A stretch of 64,000 nucleotides of DNA from Gonocerus acuteangulatus. Its lineage: Eukaryota; Arthropoda; Insecta; Hemiptera; Coreidae. The notes under the pieces are model-generated. The model was not told the origin of the DNA and made no database searches. It worked only from the letters and a program-made list of their open reading frames with translations. Positions within the stretch are counted from its first letter, which is position 1. Each line of letters begins with the position of its first letter. Positions 54,944-64,000 of this stretch are shown here, piece by piece. The stretch lies in assembly GCA_946811695.1 (NCBI GenBank), contig OX328130.1, positions 73,428,353 through 73,492,352 on the forward strand, written 5' to 3'. A program made the translations under genes and the position numbers.

Positions 54944-55495
54944 CTCTTCCCAGATTTCTGGCGTTTCTAATAGTCCGATTTTGATGAAATTTGGTACAAA
55001 AATCCGTCGTCCAATTTGAATGGTCAAGTTCGCTAACCAGCAAAATCCGCCCACTGGAAGATGGCGTTTGGGGCGAAATTCGCGCAAAAAAAATCTTAAC
55101 GCTTACGAGTTCATATGCTTGTAAGTACTCGTTTTATAGGCTTCTTGGGCTAGTAAAGGGGGCGAGGTTAGCTCAGTGGTAGAGCACTGGACTAATAAGC
55201 TGGAGGCCTGAGTTCAAATCCCGAGCAAGCACTAAAGATTTTTTCTTCTAGTGTCTTCGTTCACTGGTTGAATTCGGCCTCCCTGACCGTTCCTAGGCCA
55301 ACCCAGCCTTTAATTAATTTAATAATGGGTACCTTGGTTGGTGCTAATGACTCTAGCAGTCGAAGCAGCCAAGGGGAAAATCAGGCGGCCGGAGCATAGT
55401 ACTGACCACACTATCTCCCTAGTGTGCCGTATGGTCATGAATCAGATACCTCTATAGTATCTGCCCCTCAGGGCCCTCGTGGCCTGTTACGGGAC

Positions 55496-55533
<38 letters not shown>

Positions 55534-55652
55534 GGCTAGTAAAACGAATGAACCCATTTTTAAGGCGATAGCTTTAACCGTTTCTGAGAAAATTGGGAAA
55601 AAAGTTGTTAAATCAAGTTTTTGGTTTGATTACTTAGAATCATGAGATATAA
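54730..55652 (+). mobile_element. HINE family B, 5' part, with nested SINE
   Basis: ttttttagcgcggttcctcc at the 5' end, TA microsatellite at about 54879-54939, and the core through gtaagtactcgttttatagg match the copy at 46101. A SINE is inserted at 55158-55532. After it the HINE resumes (aaaacgaatg... cgatagctttaaccg) and is lost at about 55652 (tacttagaatcatgagat). Confidence 0.8.
55158..55532 (+). mobile_element. tRNA-derived SINE, complete
   Basis: The tRNA-like head has A box TTAGCTCAGTGG (55168-55179) and B box GAGTTCAAATCC (55210-55221), the RNA polymerase III promoter. The body includes agtactgaccacactatct and ends GGGACTGA plus about 35 T. The 11-bp direct repeat gggctagtaaa flanks it (55147-55157 and 55533-55543). 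The paralogous HINE at 46.5 kb reads cttgggctaggaaaacgaat without the SINE, giving the empty site. The 3' end resembles that of the LINE at 20.34 kb. Confidence 0.92.
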
Positions 55653-55746
55653 AATAAATAAATTTCACATTTAGACCAGATGATAATTTCAATTTAATAT
55701 TCTTCATTTCAGATGTTGTGTGCAAATTAGATTTTATTTTCGAATA

Positions 55747-56034
55747 ATGAATCGTTTCCGTTTAATTTTTCTCCTTTGTACTATGTTTTCTAGAAATATC
55801 CTTGGCGCTATATTTAATGAGTTTACTTGTTATAAATGTAAGGGTAACTGCGATAATCCGGAGGAAGTGAGATGTCATTCGTTTGGCTCTCTGACATGTA
55901 CTGCAATTTCGTACAGAGATTCTGAAAACAAACAAATTCAAGAATTGGGATGTACATTAGGTTGCAACGTTTTGACTAGATTATACATGCTTATAGGTAA
56001 AGTTGAATTCTGCAAAGAGTGCAAAACGAATTAG
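55747..56034 (+). CDS. small secreted cysteine-rich protein, Ly6/three-finger-like
   Basis: The 95-codon frame from ATG 55747 begins with a signal peptide (MNRFRLIFLLCTMF, cleavage probably near residue 21). The mature part has nine cysteines: C28YKC31, C35, C43, C51, then GC69TLGC73, then FC89KEC92KTN and a stop. CxxC at the start, a GCxxxC and a terminal cysteine cluster before N resemble Ly6/uPAR three-finger proteins, though the usual CC pair and one cysteine are missing. In arthropods such proteins are often GPI-anchored or secreted modulators; I see no GPI tail. A tttaatattcttcatttcag acceptor-like stretch ends at 55712, so this may be a last exon. It is hemmed in by a truncated HINE and a foldback element that starts 16 bp after the stop. 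It could be a retained fragment or a fast-evolving gene. Confidence 0.5.
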   Translation: MNRFRLIFLLCTMFSRNILGAIFNEFTCYKCKGNCDNPEEVRCHSFGSLTCTAISYRDSENKQIQELGCTLGCNVLTRLYMLIGKVEFCKECKTN

Positions 56035-56049
56035 TGTAACTCGAAAAAT

Positions 56050-56918
56050 AAGTTGCGGTAAAAATGCAGTTTCCAGCCCTCCAAACCGATTTCTTTCAAA
56101 CTTTGCACAATAACGTATTTTGATGCACTAAACTCGAAAACGATAAAAAAATACGTCCGATATGACTAGGAAAGAAGTTATTAAGCACTTAAGTTCACTG
56201 TTGTGCAGGTTATGAGAGCTAATGTAAACAACTAAATTTGTGATGACTTTAAGGCATACATGCTATGGGTTTCCGCTCGCTACGCTCGCTCAAAAAGATA
56301 ACAAAACCCCAGTCAATCCAACTCGCTAAAATTAATAGACTATAATATTAAGCACTAAAGTTAGGAAGGTTATAAAACTAGGCGTCATCAGCGTAATTGT
56401 AAACACGCGCATGCGCAGATATGTAACATTGGGAAACAGAGAACTCTCATTTGAAATGTTCAGAAACCATTTATTCAAAGATATTGTTAATTTTAAGGGC
56501 ATCCCCACCTGTCGGCACCTGTCGCTTAAGGGCATACGTGCTACGCGTTTCCGCTCGCTCAAGAAAATAACAAAACCCCAGTCAATCCAACTCACTAAAA
56601 TTAATAGTATTCTATTAATTTTAGCGAGTTGGATTGACTGGGGTTTTGTTATCTTCTTGAGCGAGCGGAGCGTAGCGGAGCGAGCGGAAACACATAGCAT
56701 GTATGCCCTTAAAGTCGTCCTAGACTTTAAGTGACCTAGACGTTAGCTCTCATAACCTGCACAACAGTGAACTTAAGTGCTTAATAACTTCTTTCCTAGT
56801 TGAATCCGACGTTTTTTTTTATCGTATTCGTGTTTAGTGCATCAAAATACGTTATTGTGCAAAGTTTGAATGAAATCGGTTTGGAGGGCTGGAAACTGCA
56901 TTTTTACCTAAGTTGCCA
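56050..56918. mobile_element. large foldback element D3
   Basis: Arms: ggtaaaaatgcagtttcc (56058) pairs with ggaaactgcatttttacc (56891), then gcacaataacgtatttt with aaaatacgttattgtgc, and aacttctttccta with its partner. The centre has a second inverted pair (56570-56650, gtcaatccaactc and gagttggattgac). It carries GCGCATGCGCA at 56407. Shares arms and centre with D1 (28998) and centre with D4 (42046). Frames on both strands are palindrome artefacts. Confidence 0.85.
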
Positions 56919-56919
56919 A

Positions 56920-57175
56920 CGAGGACTACCACTACTAGACCTACTAAGAAAACTAGACCTACTAAGAAAACAAACAAAACTGGGGGATCTTCATCGCTTA
57001 GAATCAAGACATCTTTCCTAGTGCGCCTGGGAATGATGCATTACCTGGTATGATAACCTCAAATAAATTTAGTAATGAAGTTAATTTGTAACTATTTTTT
57101 TGTGTTTTATTTAGATTTAATTGTCTCTTTATACAAGACAAAGGACGGGCTATTTATTATTTTATTTTTTAGAAC
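56920..57175. other. unassigned spacer
   Basis: Includes a short direct repeat (ctagacctactaagaaaa twice at 56936-56973). Nothing else. Confidence 0.4.
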
Positions 57176-57214
57176 TGTTCCTAACTCCCTCCATAGTGCC
57201 GACTAGAAAAGACC

Positions 57215-57285
<71 letters not shown>

Positions 57286-58041
57286 CAACTTTCATCAAAA
57301 CTGATATGTTGAAATTTAGGTTACGTTTGGAGTTCAGGAAGGGTTAGAATAAAATATTTTATGAACAGACATGAAAAATTCTGGGAACTTCGTACAATTT
57401 CGTTAATATTTCGAACACGGTTGGGAAATCGTGATACGTGGATAGAAATTATTTGAAAGCTTCATAAATTCTCTACAAAAAAGATTCTGAAACAATTTTT
57501 GATTAGGTGATGTCAATCGGAGAAATAAGTGCTTAAACTTTGAAGTAATTGATTTCGTTTATTCGAACGGTTCTTTTTGTCTGTTTTTATTCCTTGTTAT
57601 TTTTTAATTGCTTATAGTTGCATAATGTATTTGACAATAAAACAGATTAGGCAAAATAAGAAAAACAATTCATTGTTAGAAATATAACCTGCCAAGAGAA
57701 AGAGATTCGATGACGTCTCTTGAATATTTTCAATTGCCTTCATGCTGTTGTTTTGTTTTTTTTATTTTATTTTTGACTTGATTTTATTTGTAGAATTATT
57801 ACTGTAGTAAAAGAACACAAGAATATGTGAAAATTTTTGATATTTTCCAATTCATTGAAACGTATGAAATGAAGTATCGGTAGAAGAGGGTCTGGCGGAC
57901 CCGACGAGGTAAAGTCATAAAGCCCTTTGAACAAAGGCCGAGGAAAATATTATCTGTTTCTATTCTAAGCTTTTCAAATGTCAATAGGGATATGAATAGG
58001 AACCGCGCTAAGATGATGCAGCTCCTGCGAGTCGGACTTTT
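57176..58041 (+). mobile_element. HINE family B, internally deleted
   Basis: 5' part reduced (ctccctccatagtgccgac), TA microsatellite 57217-57281, then directly the later block (atgttgaaatttaggttacg). 3' end with GGAACCGCGCT (57999-58009), stem-loop GCAG-ctc-CTGC (58018-58028) and GGACTTTTT. The core between the microsatellite and tgttgaaattt, present at 46.3-46.6 kb, is missing. Confidence 0.75.
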
Positions 58042-58074
58042 TATTTACGGGGGTGATATTTATTAAAATAGAGA

Positions 58075-58360
58075 AAAAGGTTTCAGAGGTACATATCTTC
58101 GATACAAATGCAATGTATTGAATGTGAAAAAATGCATCTTTCATTTTCAATCTTTACTAATTTCTGCTGGACTTATGTACGGCCAAATCTTGAATCTTAG
58201 TTCACTCTATGAAAGGGAAAGTATTCCACTATCAAAAGGTCAAATCTGCCGAATATTTGACTGTCCAAAAAAAAGTTATGAATAAACGCTTTTCCACTCT
58301 GAAAAGTGGTGATTTTCACTTTCGATACTTTGCATTTGTAGCGACGATATCTTGATCACA
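58075..58360 (+). repeat. dispersed repeat family C, copy 3
   Basis: Same order of blocks as at 6340 and 40170 (tctgctggact, ttcactc, ccactatcaaaaggtcaaat, gaatatttgactgtcc, agcgacgatatc), with a single copy of the part expanded at 40.3 kb. Confidence 0.6.
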
Positions 58361-58364
58361 AAAC

Positions 58365-59203
58365 CCAGACAGTTTTTCCTAAAAATATTTCTTAGTTACT
58401 TATGTGTCGATTCTCGTTACGTACTCCACCAATGCCAACTTTCCCTAAGAACGGGGTAAGTTGGCATATAGGGGAGGGTAAGTTGGCATACGTAATTGTT
58501 TATACAATTTACATGAATAATAACTAATTACATCATCAAACGTTCCTATTAAGTGCAAAGTAAGTGGTAAAGTAAGACACTAAAAATATTATTCTGTGAA
58601 AAGACATGTATAATTTTATATTTTTTATGTTTTTTTCTTTAATTTTATTTTATATAGTACATATTATCATCATTTCTTATTTCTTAATTTCATTATGTGT
58701 GATCATAAATAAGCTCATGTTTGTAAACTCATCACACATAACCAATGTACTTAATTATTGTACAGATGTTAATTAAATGAATAAAAAACAGTCATGTCCA
58801 ACTGATGGCTGACCATATACGGTTACAGCTTTTTTATCATTCATTTAGAAAAGAAAAATCTGTAGACATGTAATTTTACTTTGGTGCTTTGATAATTTTC
58901 CCTTATTCCTAATTAATTTCAATCAAAAACTATCGTTCATTTGCGTTTTTAGAATATTTTGTAACATTACAGGCACACAAAAATGCCTTATAACCGATAT
59001 ATAGGATCTAATATATTCTCTATTATTATCAATTATTCTATTCGTAATTTTGAATATTTTTTTTTTGTTTTAGCTGAATAAGCATGCCGAGACGTTCTAA
59101 ATGTAATTTTTTGTGAGAATTTGATTGTTGTACTTGTTCCTAATACCAAGTATTCTTTGGTTTCCACCTCAACGGCCAACTGTCTGCATGTAATTATATT
59201 GTA
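58365..59203. other. unassigned; hairpin and ribozyme-like motif
   Basis: At 58430-58480 atgccaactttccct and gggtaagttggcat form an inverted pair. At 59074-59094 CTGAATAAGC-at-GCCGAGACG resembles the motif at 38363. No gene. Confidence 0.3.
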
Positions 59204-59204
59204 T

Positions 59205-59211
59205 ATATATA

Positions 59212-59254
<43 letters not shown>

Positions 59255-59258
59255 ATAT
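59205..59258. repeat. TA-rich microsatellite
   Basis: TA tract, interrupted near its end, leading directly into the Helitron. Confidence 0.8.
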
Positions 59259-59261
59259 ATA

Positions 59262-59864
59262 TAAATCACGTGTCTGTCTGTTTATCTGTTAATGTGCGTA
59301 TATAAAAAATAATTTCGGGAGGGGCTGGGAAAATTTCGGGGGCGCTGAGGCCATTTCCGGCTTATGGTTTACTAAAAATTTAGAGCTTGGAATATTTTTA
59401 GGCAACTAAAACGCTATTACACGTAAAATAAAATATGTTTTATGAACTAAGTGATCTTAATTTAATTTATTTTTAAGGGTTTTACGATAAGTTTTTACCA
59501 TCAAATCAAAATTTAGGGAAGGGCTGCAGCCCACCCGCCTTATATACGCCCATGTATCTGCTTGTCCGTTTGTTTCTTGTAAAAATCCACAGCGTTTGAC
59601 CAAACCTGACTCACAGGTAAGTCTTCATACGGGTTGCGTCGTAGGCTAGGTCAAAAACCTCTACCAGCTGTCTGTCTATATATTTGTTCCTTATACAAAT
59701 TCACACCGTTTGACCGATTTTGTCGTAACTTGGTATACAGGTAGATCTTGATGCAGGGACTGTCATAGCCTAAGTCAAAATTGTCTATCAGCTGTATGTC
59801 TGAATATTTGTTTCTTTACAAATCCACACTGATGGACAGCTAGAAGGAGGAATGGAACAGCTAG
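59262..59864 (+). mobile_element. non-autonomous Helitron with nested MITE
   Basis: The 5' part (aatcacgtgtctgtctgttt) and repeated caccgtttgaccgatttt blocks match the element at 49841. The 3' end is ggaacagctag (59864) then T. A MITE interrupts it at 59289-59554. The 5' TC lies in degenerate TA sequence and the 3' hairpin is worn. Confidence 0.6.
59289..59554. mobile_element. MITE with GGGCGTATATA ends, copy 3
   Basis: Left aatgtgcgtatataa, right ttatatacgcccatg, flanked by tatctg (59283-59288 and 59555-59560). About 266 bp, similar to copy 2 throughout. Insertion inside a Helitron dates it as younger. Confidence 0.75.
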
Positions 59865-59924
59865 TATATTATAAAAATAATTTTTTTCGCAGACCTACAG
59901 ATTTAATTTGTAAATAGGTGGTAT

Positions 59925-61225
59925 TGATGAAGAAGGGGGTAGGTCGAAATCTCTATTTTAGTCTATTGTAAATTGTAAGTTGTAAATAGGAAGGGGTAGC
60001 TCTAAATCTCTATATTAGTCTATTGTAAATTGTATGTTGTAAATAGGAAGGGGCAGCTCGAAACCTCTATATTAGTCTATTGTAAATTGTATGTTGTAAA
60101 TAGGAAGGGGCAGCTCGAAACCTCTATATTAGTCTATTGTAAATTGTAAGTTGTAAATAGGAAGGGGTAGCTCTAAATCTCTATATTAGTCTATTGGAAA
60201 TTGTATGTTGTAAAACGGAAGGGTTAGCTCTAAATCTCTATATTAGTCTATTGTAAATTGTAAGTTGTAAATAGGAAGGGGTAGCTCTAATTCTCTATAT
60301 TAGTCTATTGTAAATTGTATGTTGTAAAACGGAAGGGTTAGCTCTAAATCTCTATATTAGTCTATTGTAAATTGTAAGTTGTAAATAGGAAGGGGTAGCT
60401 CTAATTCTCTATATTAGTCTATTGTAAATTGTATGTGGTAAAACGGAAGGGTTAGCTCTAAATCTCTATATTAGTCTATTGTAAATTGAAAGTTGTAAAT
60501 AGGAAGGGGTAGCTCTAATTCTCTATATTAGTCTATTGTAAATGGTATGTTGTAAATAGGAAGGGTAGCTCGAAACCTCTATATTTGTCTATTGTAAATT
60601 GTAAGTTGTAAATAGGAAGGGGTAGCTCTAAATCTCTATATTAGTCTATTGTAAATTGTATGTTGTAAATAGGAAGGGGTAGCTCTAAATCTCTATATTA
60701 GTCTATTGTAAATTGTATGTTGTAAAACGGAAGGGTTAGCTCTAATTCTCTATATTAGTCTATTGTAAATTGTAAGTTGTAAATAGGAAGGGGTAGCTCT
60801 AAATCTCTATATTAGTCTATTGTAAATTGTAAGTTGTAAATAGGAAGGGGTAGCTCTAAATCTCTATATTAGTCTATTGTAAATTGTATGTTGTAAATAC
60901 GAAGGGTAGCTCGAAACCTCTATATTTGTCTATTGTAAATTGTAAGAAGTAAATAGGAAGGGGTAGCTCTAAATCTCTATATTAGTCTATTGTAAATTGT
61001 ATGTTGTAAATACGAAGGGTAGCTCGAAACCTCTATATTTGTCTATTGTAAATTGTAAGTTGTAAATAGGAAGGGGTAGCTCTAAATCTCTATATTAGTC
61101 TATTGTAAATTGTTTGTTGTAAATACGAAGGGTAGCTCGAAACCTCTATATTTGTCTATTGTAAATTGTAAGAAGTAAATAGGAAGGGGTAGCTCGAAAT
61201 CTCTATTTTAGACTATTGTAAATTG
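59925..61225. repeat. 57-bp satellite, about 22 units
   Basis: tagtctattgtaaattgta recurs at 57-bp spacing (for example 60016, 60073). Variant sites (tgtaag or tgtatg; taaatagg or taaaacgg; ctctaaat or ctcgaaac) recur in blocks, indicating duplication of multi-unit segments. Confidence 0.95.
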
Positions 61226-61940
61226 TAAATAATCTGCTAATAAGTCAATTACGGATGAACTAATAATACGTAAGATATTTGGCCTAAACCCAATCACACC
61301 TCTAGACGTGTTAGGAACATTGCCAAGAACGCCAGCAATTTAGACCCAGGAACACTTCCTGAATCTACTGCAACAAGTCTATTATTGGAACTATTTCACA
61401 ATTATCAGCTGATATATTCCTAATGAAATGTCTGAGCTACTGGAAATTATTGGACGAAAATTGCAGTATTCCTTTGAGCATTATGATTTTCGTTATTATA
61501 TTTACTTTTTAATATCAATAAATTCACTTAAGTATTGTGGCTTAATCGACTTGTGTGTCGTCGTTCAAATTTCACAACGGCGTAAGTCGATTTTTATCGA
61601 AATTGAGTTATTGGTATCTTTAGAATGCTTATTATCTCTCGGACATAATGGTCTATAGATTAAAAAAAATATTATAATTATTATTTATTGATTTAGAGCC
61701 CGCTAAAGCGCCATTTGCTCTTTTCAAAGTTGTAAAGAATTTATATTTTTAATTCAATGTTCATATGAGATTTACCATAATGCTATAAACGTAAATAAAT
61801 AAAGATAAGAAAAATTAAATTTTGAAAACTTCAAGTGATTAAATGAAAGAAAAGAGAATTAAAATTTAAGAAATATTAGAAACAGGAGTTGTTAAAAAAG
61901 TATTAGTTTGCCAAGTGTACTCATTACTTCATTTCACATT
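61226..61940. other. unassigned DNA
   Basis: The forward frame at 61428-61658 has no recognisable domain. An inverted pair aatcgacttgtgtg and gtaagtcgattttt occurs near 61545-61590. Confidence 0.35.
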
Positions 61941-61945
61941 TTTTT

Positions 61946-62065
61946 TAGCACTTTCCTGCGAAGGAAAGTAGCTATTGAGGTTGCACTCATGACGGAATTT
62001 TTGACAAATTTCTTCGAATCTTTATCGATCCTACCTAGTAGACACCGAAAGTGGCACCAGTTAAA

Positions 62066-62123
<58 letters not shown>

Positions 62124-62405
62124 GTTGACACGATACAGGCCAGAGTTTTTGTTTTTTCGCTACAAAACTTGGTATGTAGTATTCCCCCATCAAACGATTG
62201 AACGAGTTCGTTAAGCCAAAGTAGTTATTTGTCAATACCAGCCATAGTTTTTGTTATATTTCAACGAAACTCGGTATTTGTTGTGGTCAACTGAAGAGAA
62301 AAAATTGTTGCAAAAATAAACTAAATCCATTGACTAGAAGTGGGGGGGGGGGGGGGTTTACTCCGGACCCAAATTACTAATTTGCTCATACCGGTAATAA
62401 TATTC
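61946..62405 (+). mobile_element. HINE family A, 5' part
   Basis: ttttttagcactttcctgcg at the start, TA microsatellite at about 62068-62118, gtccgttgacacgat and ttgaacgagttcgtta after it, then a single long G run with ggtttactccgga. Compare 6713-7943. The 3' end is missing. Confidence 0.75.
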
Positions 62406-62561
62406 TTGTTGGGACCTTCTGACATTAATAACCATACACAAGATTACGTAACCCAACAATACGTTTAAATAATTACTAAGAAATAATTAATTTTAATAAT
62501 GCAAGGGGCTCTTACAACCATCCTTGGATACACGTCTTTAGACAACTGCACACTTTCCTAA

Positions 62562-63470
62562 CCCTGGAATCACAACGTGGGGTCACCCGTGACCCCAGAC
62601 TTCTGAAAATATTTGTTATTTCCTACACATTCCAGCTGTTAAACATGTCCGATCCTGTACCTTCCTGTCCTGACAAGGTGATGATAATAGAGAGCCAGGC
62701 TTTTCCGTGTGGACGTATATAAAGCCTTTGGGTCACGGGCGACCCCACGTTGTGGTTTAGGTAATATTTTTACTTATCGAATATAGTATATCTAACGATA
62801 AATAATTTTGCACTGAAGTCGAAATTCACAATTAGATGCTTTGGCAAATTGTAGAGCAGAAGTTTGGAGACGTTTTGGATAGTGAAGGCAGTGAAATTGT
62901 TGAAGTATGTGATACGAGTGAAAAAGAGAATGGCCATATAAACGATACGGTGATTTTGAGCGTAAAAAAGACAAGAAAGTTGTAACACATTGTGGAAAGT
63001 GTAGTAAGAGTCTGTGTGCTGAACACTGGCAAATTATATCTGAAAAGTGTATAAATAAATAACAATATTTTTTTTTTGTTATCATTATAATGTGTATACT
63101 TTCAAACCACTATATTTTCCCCCTTTTAAACCAGTTTTACATATTATAGTATTTTTTTATTCTAACAGTAATAAAGACAAAATATTATTGGGGAAAACGT
63201 TATATTTAATGTTGATATTCAGAGGACAAATATTCAAATAAACTTATGTCTAAATTTGTGATATTTTGATGTTTGATTTCCCACTCCCCCATCTTACAAT
63301 TAAATAAGATTATTTGGTTATAAATTGTTATATTATACATGGTAGTCATCTTAAAATACCATTTCAGAAACCTAACACCAAATTTGTAAAAGAGTTACTT
63401 ATGACGAGATGGGGTCTTATATGAACCCATGTTGTGAGATTTGTAACAGCTTCATCATGTGATTCCAGGG
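62562..63470 (+). mobile_element. internally deleted piggyBac element, copy 2
   Basis: Ends CCCTGGAATCACAACGTGG and GTGATTCCAGGG as in copy 1, but flanked by ctaa and ttag, a mutated TTAA pair. The interior is collinear with copy 1 and has the same fusion point. The acidic N-terminal part has lost its start (atatctaacg). The C-terminal part reads THCGKCSKSLCAEHWQ, then SEKCINK and a stop: the cysteine-rich domain is intact at about 62978-63058. No tandem amplification of the 3' end here. Confidence 0.9.
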
Positions 63471-63474
63471 TTAG

Positions 63475-63640
63475 GAGTAGAACTTTTGAAGCCGAGGTAG
63501 AAAAAAAAATTAGAGAGATAAAAAAATTAAAAAACATTTACTAGGCATATTATTAAAGGCGATTGTATTTCTGAAAACATATTTCCCTAATATACAAAAG
63601 AAAAGCACAAAAGGCTTCAAGTGCCGGGGCATCTTAGGGT
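63475..63640. other. unassigned spacer
   Basis: A-rich, no feature. Confidence 0.4.
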
Positions 63641-64000
63641 ACGTTCATGGTGAGGATTCATTCTGCGATGCTACGATAGCTACTCCGATGAGCGCTGCCC
63701 CGAAGTAAAACAAACACATGTATTAAGGTGGGAGTGTTCATAGTGAGGATCCTTACTTCCGATGCTATTCTCGCACTCGCGCAGTGACCGCGGGGAAGAA
63801 CAAATATTTTGTTTTCTCCTCGCAGTGAGGAAGGAAGCCGCGATGTGGGCCTGACTGTGATTGGTTCCTTCAAAAGGACTCTAGTGCGCAGGTCACCTAC
63901 CCTCTCTCATTACTTCATCTTGTGTGATTATTCTTTCTTGGTTATTTCGTTGTCGAGATGAAAGAAAATTGGGTCTTTTTGCGAAGACTACATCCAGTTA
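63636..64000 (+). mobile_element. possible DNA transposon edge (runs off the window)
   Basis: tta-gggtacgttcatggtg at about 63634 resembles the ends of PIF/Harbinger-like elements (TWA target, G-rich start, CGTTCA). A related gttcatagtgaggat occurs at 63737. The frame from ATG 63958 (MKENWVFLRRLHPV) is open to the window end. Without the right side this cannot be confirmed; a host promoter is an alternative. Confidence 0.3.

Overview
The window reads as repeat-saturated, AT-rich nuclear DNA from an animal, most likely an arthropod and probably an insect. This rests on the mix of element types: piggyBac flanked by TTAA, a mariner fragment, Helitrons, non-LTR retrotransposons, tRNA-derived SINEs and a 5S-rRNA-derived SINE. 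Spliceosomal-type exon signals also appear, and there are no operons, Shine-Dalgarno starts, CRISPR arrays or bacterial genes. I cannot name the species. Nearly all long open frames here are shadows of repeats, including tandem arrays whose period happens to be a multiple of three.

Layout. 0-8 kb: a HINE-like repeat (family A, twice, opposite orientations), a hairpin foldback element, a 25-bp minisatellite and a decayed LINE 3' end. 8-14 kb: an old LINE carrying a nested 5S-derived SINE; a HINE (family B) whose TA microsatellite holds a LINE; a Helitron whose two ends have both become tandem arrays. 14-17 kb: an internally deleted piggyBac whose 3' end is amplified in tandem, and a 20-bp minisatellite. 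17-21 kb: family B copies, a SINE with target-site duplications, and a LINE on the minus strand. 21-26 kb: a 117-bp satellite of about 26 monomers embedded in a foldback element, plus an unexpanded relative beside it. 27-32 kb: Helitrons and two large foldback elements. 32-35 kb: an inverted-repeat element with a 5'-truncated LINE inside, then a 54-bp minisatellite. 35-42 kb: SINEs, HINE fragments, 75-bp and 54-bp minisatellites, and a mariner fragment. 44-46 kb: the best host-gene candidates on the minus strand, a signal-peptide first exon and an exon-like ORF. 46-50 kb: a complete family B HINE and Helitrons. 50-54 kb: a 116-bp satellite, a LINE with target-site duplications and a palindromic hAT element. 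54-58 kb: a HINE interrupted by a SINE, a small Ly6-like secreted-protein ORF and a foldback element. 59-61 kb: a Helitron with a nested MITE, then a 57-bp satellite. 62-64 kb: another HINE, a second piggyBac copy with the same internal deletion, and the edge of a further possible DNA transposon.

The unifying theme is that tandem arrays here are repeatedly built from pieces of dispersed transposons: Helitron ends, a piggyBac terminus, a foldback arm, and a dispersed repeat at 40.3 kb. The window therefore holds several independent examples of a minisatellite arising from a mobile element. The genes do not form a pathway. At most three host-gene fragments are suggested.
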